Below, one piece after another: positions 7,557-9,731 of a stretch of DNA of 9,731 nucleotides. The notes below the pieces were generated by a model that was not told where the DNA came from, ran no database searches, and was given only the letters and a program-made list of their open reading frames with translations. The number at the start of each line of letters is the position of its first letter. Within the stretch, counting starts at the first letter, position 1. The stretch comes from Hyphomicrobiales bacterium (GTDB taxonomy: Bacteria; Pseudomonadota; Alphaproteobacteria; Rhizobiales; Beijerinckiaceae). Made by a program: the position numbers and the translations under genes. The stretch is from contig JAQGKM010000232.1 in assembly GCA_028290125.1 (NCBI GenBank), forward strand, positions 1-9,731, given 5' to 3'.

Positions 7557-7591
7557 GTGACAGAAACGGGAGCTGAAGGTACATTATCAGC
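7557..7591 (+). promoter_or_regulatory. Candidate mazEF promoter with overlapping inverted repeat
   Basis: GTGACA (7557-7562) and TACATT (7580-7585) are separated by exactly 17 bases and resemble sigma-70 -35 and -10 boxes. Transcription would start near 7592, giving a leader of only about 11 bases before the mazE ATG. The inverted repeat gctga-N10-tcagc (7572-7576 and 7587-7591) encloses the -10 box, which is where an autoregulating antitoxin would be expected to bind. Both the promoter and the operator are proposals from pattern only. Confidence 0.45.
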
Positions 7592-7602
7592 ACTGGTGAG
7601 CC

Positions 7603-7839
7603 ATGACAGACCCTGTACGCCGTCCCGACACGACAAAGACACGAGCGCCGAGCCGCAGCGCGCGCCTGCGGGCGGCCGGCTTGCGGCCTCTCCGAATTTG
7701 GGTGCCGGACACTACGACCCCTGAGTTCGAGGAGCAGATCCGGCGCGAAGGCAGGGCTCTGGCGAGAAGCGATCCGGCCGGTGATGAAATCTCGGCCGAG
7801 ATCGAGGCTGGTTACGAGTGGCCTGAATGGAAGGATTGA
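7603..7839 (+). CDS. mazE: MazE-like antitoxin (DUF3018 family)
   Basis: This 78-residue protein resembles the short DUF3018 antitoxins that accompany MazF toxins in alpha- and betaproteobacteria. The conserved core is RLRAAGLRPLRIWVPDTTTP (residues 21-40), where DNA contact is likely. The C-terminus is acidic and aromatic (AEIEAGYEWPEWKD), as expected for a tail that wraps around the toxin and blocks its RNA site. The basic N-terminus (residues 1-23) is somewhat long for the family. The ATG at 7603 has a weak GGTGAG just upstream. Its end overlaps the toxin gene, the usual arrangement that couples translation so that antitoxin is made first. It probably represses its own promoter. Confidence 0.85.
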   Translation: MTDPVRRPDTTKTRAPSRSARLRAAGLRPLRIWVPDTTTPEFEEQIRREGRALARSDPAGDEISAEIEAGYEWPEWKD

Positions 7840-8162
7840 GGCGCGGGATTTTTGTCGCCGCCGTATTCTCGGGAGACTACGGCAAGCCACGTCCCGCGCT
7901 GGTCGTACAGAGCGATCGAATGATCGAGGCTCCCTCCATTCTCCTTGCGCCCCTGACTTCAGACGTACGCAGCGATGTCAAACTGTTCCGGATTGACATC
8001 GCCCCCGATGAAACGAACGGTTTGCGCCGACCTTCGCAGATAGCTCTCGACAAGATCGCACCATTGGATCATCGGCGGATTGGCGGTTTAAGTGGCTATG
8101 CGGATGCGACAACAATGCTTCGCGTCAATCGCGCCCTGCTGGTCGTCTTGGGACTGATCTGA
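7827..8162 (+). CDS. mazF: MazF/PemK-type endoribonuclease toxin
   Basis: MazF toxins cut single-stranded RNA at short specific sequences and stop growth when the antitoxin is lost. This 111-residue protein shows the family core GDYGKPRPALVVQSD, with Arg22 in the catalytic position (compare E. coli Arg29), and LAPLTSD with Thr44 (compare E. coli Thr52). The later NGLRRPSQIALDKI and LRVNRALLVVLGL segments are also typical. The Asp or Glu usual after the N-terminal RG (RGDIV) is replaced by Ile (RRGIF). The start is uncertain: ATG at 7827 overlaps mazE by 13 bases, while TTG at 7836 would give the usual MRRG beginning but has AAGGA directly against it. Hand-counted GC is 56 percent over 7921-8160, below its neighbours, which suggests acquisition by transfer. 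Confidence 0.88.
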   Translation: MEGLRRGIFVAAVFSGDYGKPRPALVVQSDRMIEAPSILLAPLTSDVRSDVKLFRIDIAPDETNGLRRPSQIALDKIAPLDHRRIGGLSGYADATTMLRVNRALLVVLGLI

Positions 8163-8165
8163 GCC

Positions 8166-9281
8166 ATGCCCCTACATCGCGCCATCGGCCTCATGTCGGG
8201 CACGTCCATGGACGGGATCGACGTCGCGTTGATCGAGACCGACGGCGAGGCGCATGTTGCGCAGGGAGCCGTCGGGTTCCGGCCCTATTCGGACCCCGAG
8301 CGCCGGTTGCTGCGCGCCGCGCTGGCCGATGCGCGGATGCTGACCGACGCGTCGGCGCGTCCCGGCATCCTGCCGCAGGCCGAAGCCTTTCTGACGCGCG
8401 CCCATGCCGAGGCTGTGCAAACCTTCGCCAAGGCAAACGGGATCGATTTGGCGGGCGTGGATGTGATCGGCTTTCATGGCCAGACGGTGCTGCATCGGCC
8501 CGAGTCGCAGCTCACGGTTCAGATCGGCGACGGCGCCGAGCTGGCGGCGTTGCTGGGGCGGCCCGTCGTGTACGATTTGCGCAGCGCGGACGTGCAGGCC
8601 GGCGGGCAGGGGGCTCCGCTGGTCCCGGTCTATCACCGGGCTCTCGTGCAGCAGGCGCGCCGTGAGGGGCGGGACCTGCCGTCCGTGGTGGCTCTGCTCA
8701 ACCTCGGCGGTGTGGCGAACGCGACCATCCTCGATGGCGACGCCGAGCCGGTCGCCTGCGACACCGGCCCGGCCAATGCGCTGCTGGACGATTTCATGCT
8801 GGCCCGCACGGGGCAGCCGTTCGACGCCGACGGCGCGCTGGCGGCAAGCGGCGAGGTCGACGAGGTGGCGCTCTCGGCCTTGCTGGCGCATCCATTCTTC
8901 GATCTGGCACCGCCCAAGAGCCTCGACCGCAACGCCTTTTCGAGCGCGCCGGTGAACGGTCTCAACGATGCCGACGGGGCGGCGACCTTGACGGCCTTCA
9001 CCGCCGGGGCCGTCGCCTGGCTGCTGCCGCATCTGTCGCAAAAGCCGGGTCTGTGGATCGCGTGTGGCGGCGGCGCGCGCAATCCGACGCTGCTACGCAT
9101 GCTGCGCGAGGCGCTGGGCGCAAAGGTCGCTACAGCTGAGGATTTCGGCTGGTCGTCGGACGCCATGGAGGCGCAGGCATTCGCCTATCTTGCCGTGCGG
9201 AGCCGGCTTGGGCTCCCGCTGACTTTTCCGGGGACGACTGGCGTGGCGGCGGCGATGACGGGCGGGAGATTGGCTGAGTAG
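8166..9281 (+). CDS. anmK: Anhydro-N-acetylmuramic acid kinase
   Basis: AnmK opens the 1,6-anhydro ring of anhydro-N-acetylmuramic acid and phosphorylates it with ATP, giving MurNAc 6-phosphate in peptidoglycan recycling in the cytosol. The 371-residue length fits the family. The ATP-binding loop GLMSGTSMDGID lies at residues 8-19, GFHGQTVLH at 102-110, the catalytic Asp in CDTGPANALLD at Asp199, the second nucleotide segment IACGGGARNP at 298-307, and the family's C-terminal LTFPGTTGV at 352-360. The ATG lies only 3 bases after the mazF stop codon and has no strong ribosome binding site of its own, so translation is probably coupled to mazF and transcription shared with mazEF. The gene appears complete and functional. 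Confidence 0.96.
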   Translation: MPLHRAIGLMSGTSMDGIDVALIETDGEAHVAQGAVGFRPYSDPERRLLRAALADARMLTDASARPGILPQAEAFLTRAHAEAVQTFAKANGIDLAGVDVIGFHGQTVLHRPESQLTVQIGDGAELAALLGRPVVYDLRSADVQAGGQGAPLVPVYHRALVQQARREGRDLPSVVALLNLGGVANATILDGDAEPVACDTGPANALLDDFMLARTGQPFDADGALAASGEVDEVALSALLAHPFFDLAPPKSLDRNAFSSAPVNGLNDADGAATLTAFTAGAVAWLLPHLSQKPGLWIACGGGARNPTLLRMLREALGAKVATAEDFGWSSDAMEAQAFAYLAVRSRLGLPLTFPGTTGVAAAMTGGRLAE

Positions 9282-9327
9282 CCTCCGACGCCCCGCTTCT
9301 CGACGCCACACTCGAAGCCCCACACCC

Positions 9328-9373
9328 GGCTCGGGGCCTTGCCCCGAGTCCGCCCTCTCCCGATGGGAGAGGG
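9328..9373. terminator. Two tandem hairpins between anmK and a convergent gene
   Basis: The first hairpin pairs ctcggggc (9330-9337) with gccccgag (9341-9348) around a 3-base loop and can be extended to 9328-9350 with one G-T pair. The second is a perfect 9-base stem, ccctctccc (9353-9361) and gggagaggg (9365-9373), with loop gat. There is no T-run on either strand, so these would be T-less terminators or mRNA 3'-end stabilisers shared by the two converging transcripts. The sequence also resembles intergenic repeats that I remember as common in Bradyrhizobium-like genomes. Confidence 0.6.
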
Positions 9374-9383
9374 TCACCCACAT

Positions 9384-9731
9384 TTACCCCTGCTTGGCGC
9401 GCGACGGCGTCGGCAGGCGCGGGGGATTGTCGAGGCGGCGGTCGAGATAGTGGCCGACTTCCTCGATCAACTCGTCGACGCGGTTCTCGAAGAAATGGTT
9501 CGCGCCGGGGATGACCGCGTGCTCGATCTGGATTCCGCGCTGGGTCTTCAGCTTTTCGATCAGCGCCATGACTTCCTTCAGCGGAGCCACGCGATCCTGG
9601 TCGCCATGGACGAACAGGCCCGACGACGGGCAGGGCGCGAGGAAGGAATAGTCGAAGCGATTGGCCGGCGGGGCGATCGAGATGAAGCCCTCGATCTCGG
9701 GGCGGCGCATCAGGAGCTGCATGCCGATCCA
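9384..9731 (-). CDS. Alpha/beta hydrolase, partial (N-terminus beyond the right edge)
   Basis: The visible 115 residues are the C-terminal half of a small alpha/beta hydrolase of the COG2945-like group. The frame is open to the window edge: WIG precedes the first visible Met, as expected just after a nucleophile motif of the GFSFG type, which would lie outside. The acid residue of the triad is probably the second Asp of HGDQDRVAP (codon 9594-9596), and the catalytic His is in PGANHFF (codon 9495-9497). The segment MRRPEIEGFISIAPPANRF is characteristic of a group conserved in Hyphomicrobiales; the substrate is unknown. The ATG at 9722 is internal and should not be taken as the start. It is convergent with anmK, with 102 bases between the stop codons. 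Confidence 0.88.
   Translation of the reverse strand, partial: WIGMQLLMRRPEIEGFISIAPPANRFDYSFLAPCPSSGLFVHGDQDRVAPLKEVMALIEKLKTQRGIQIEHAVIPGANHFFENRVDELIEEVGHYLDRRLDNPPRLPTPSRAKQG

Noticed and set aside
6258..7724. 488-codon open frame antisense to tyrS
   Set aside because: It runs opposite an unmistakable tyrosyl-tRNA synthetase and into mazE; its composition is that of a GC-rich shadow frame and it has no recognisable motif.
8172..9041. 289-codon open frame antisense to anmK
   Set aside because: It is Gln/Arg/His-rich without family resemblance, while anmK on the other strand has all its motifs.
9384..9722. Complete small gene starting at the ATG at 9722
   Set aside because: The frame stays open to the edge and WIG before that Met fits the interior of an alpha/beta hydrolase; the nucleophile segment is missing, so this is a partial gene.

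Overview
This is a GC-rich window (about 57 to 72 percent GC in the lines counted by hand) with the gene content and codon bias of an alphaproteobacterium, most likely Hyphomicrobiales (Bradyrhizobium/Beijerinckiaceae-like). The evidence is the family flavour of the proteins (NrtA with a Cys-rich leader, the large AsmA-like protein, DUF3018-type MazE) and a dispersed palindromic repeat of a type common in that order. The genus is inference; no marker gene in the window decides it.

Layout from left to right: a palindromic repeat (38-119); nrtA on the minus strand (139-1506), a Tat-exported nitrate-type ABC transporter binding protein preceded by a well-formed sigma-54 promoter (1545-1560); an unrecognised 95-residue single-pass membrane protein (1711-1998, minus); a BCP/PrxQ-type peroxiredoxin with a single cysteine (2074-2541, minus); and, divergent from it, a 1183-residue AsmA/YhdP-like envelope protein (2684-6235, plus). 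The stop codon of the latter lies one base from that of tyrS (6237-7502, minus). Divergent from tyrS is a compact mazEF toxin-antitoxin pair (7603-8162, plus), followed after 3 bases by anmK (8166-9281, plus), a cell-wall recycling kinase. Two tandem hairpins (9328-9373) separate anmK from a convergent alpha/beta hydrolase whose N-terminus lies beyond the right edge.

Most genes are housekeeping: nitrogen uptake, peroxide defence, outer-membrane lipid homeostasis, translation and peptidoglycan recycling. The accessory piece is mazEF, which sits between tyrS and anmK, has lower GC in the toxin gene (135 of 240 bases over 7921-8160, 56 percent, against 43 of 60 in a sampled anmK line), and seems to supply the transcription of anmK. 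I found no wholly new system. The observations most worth checking are the sigma-54 promoter on nrtA, the Cys/His-rich extension ahead of the NrtA Tat signal, and the coupling of mazEF to anmK.
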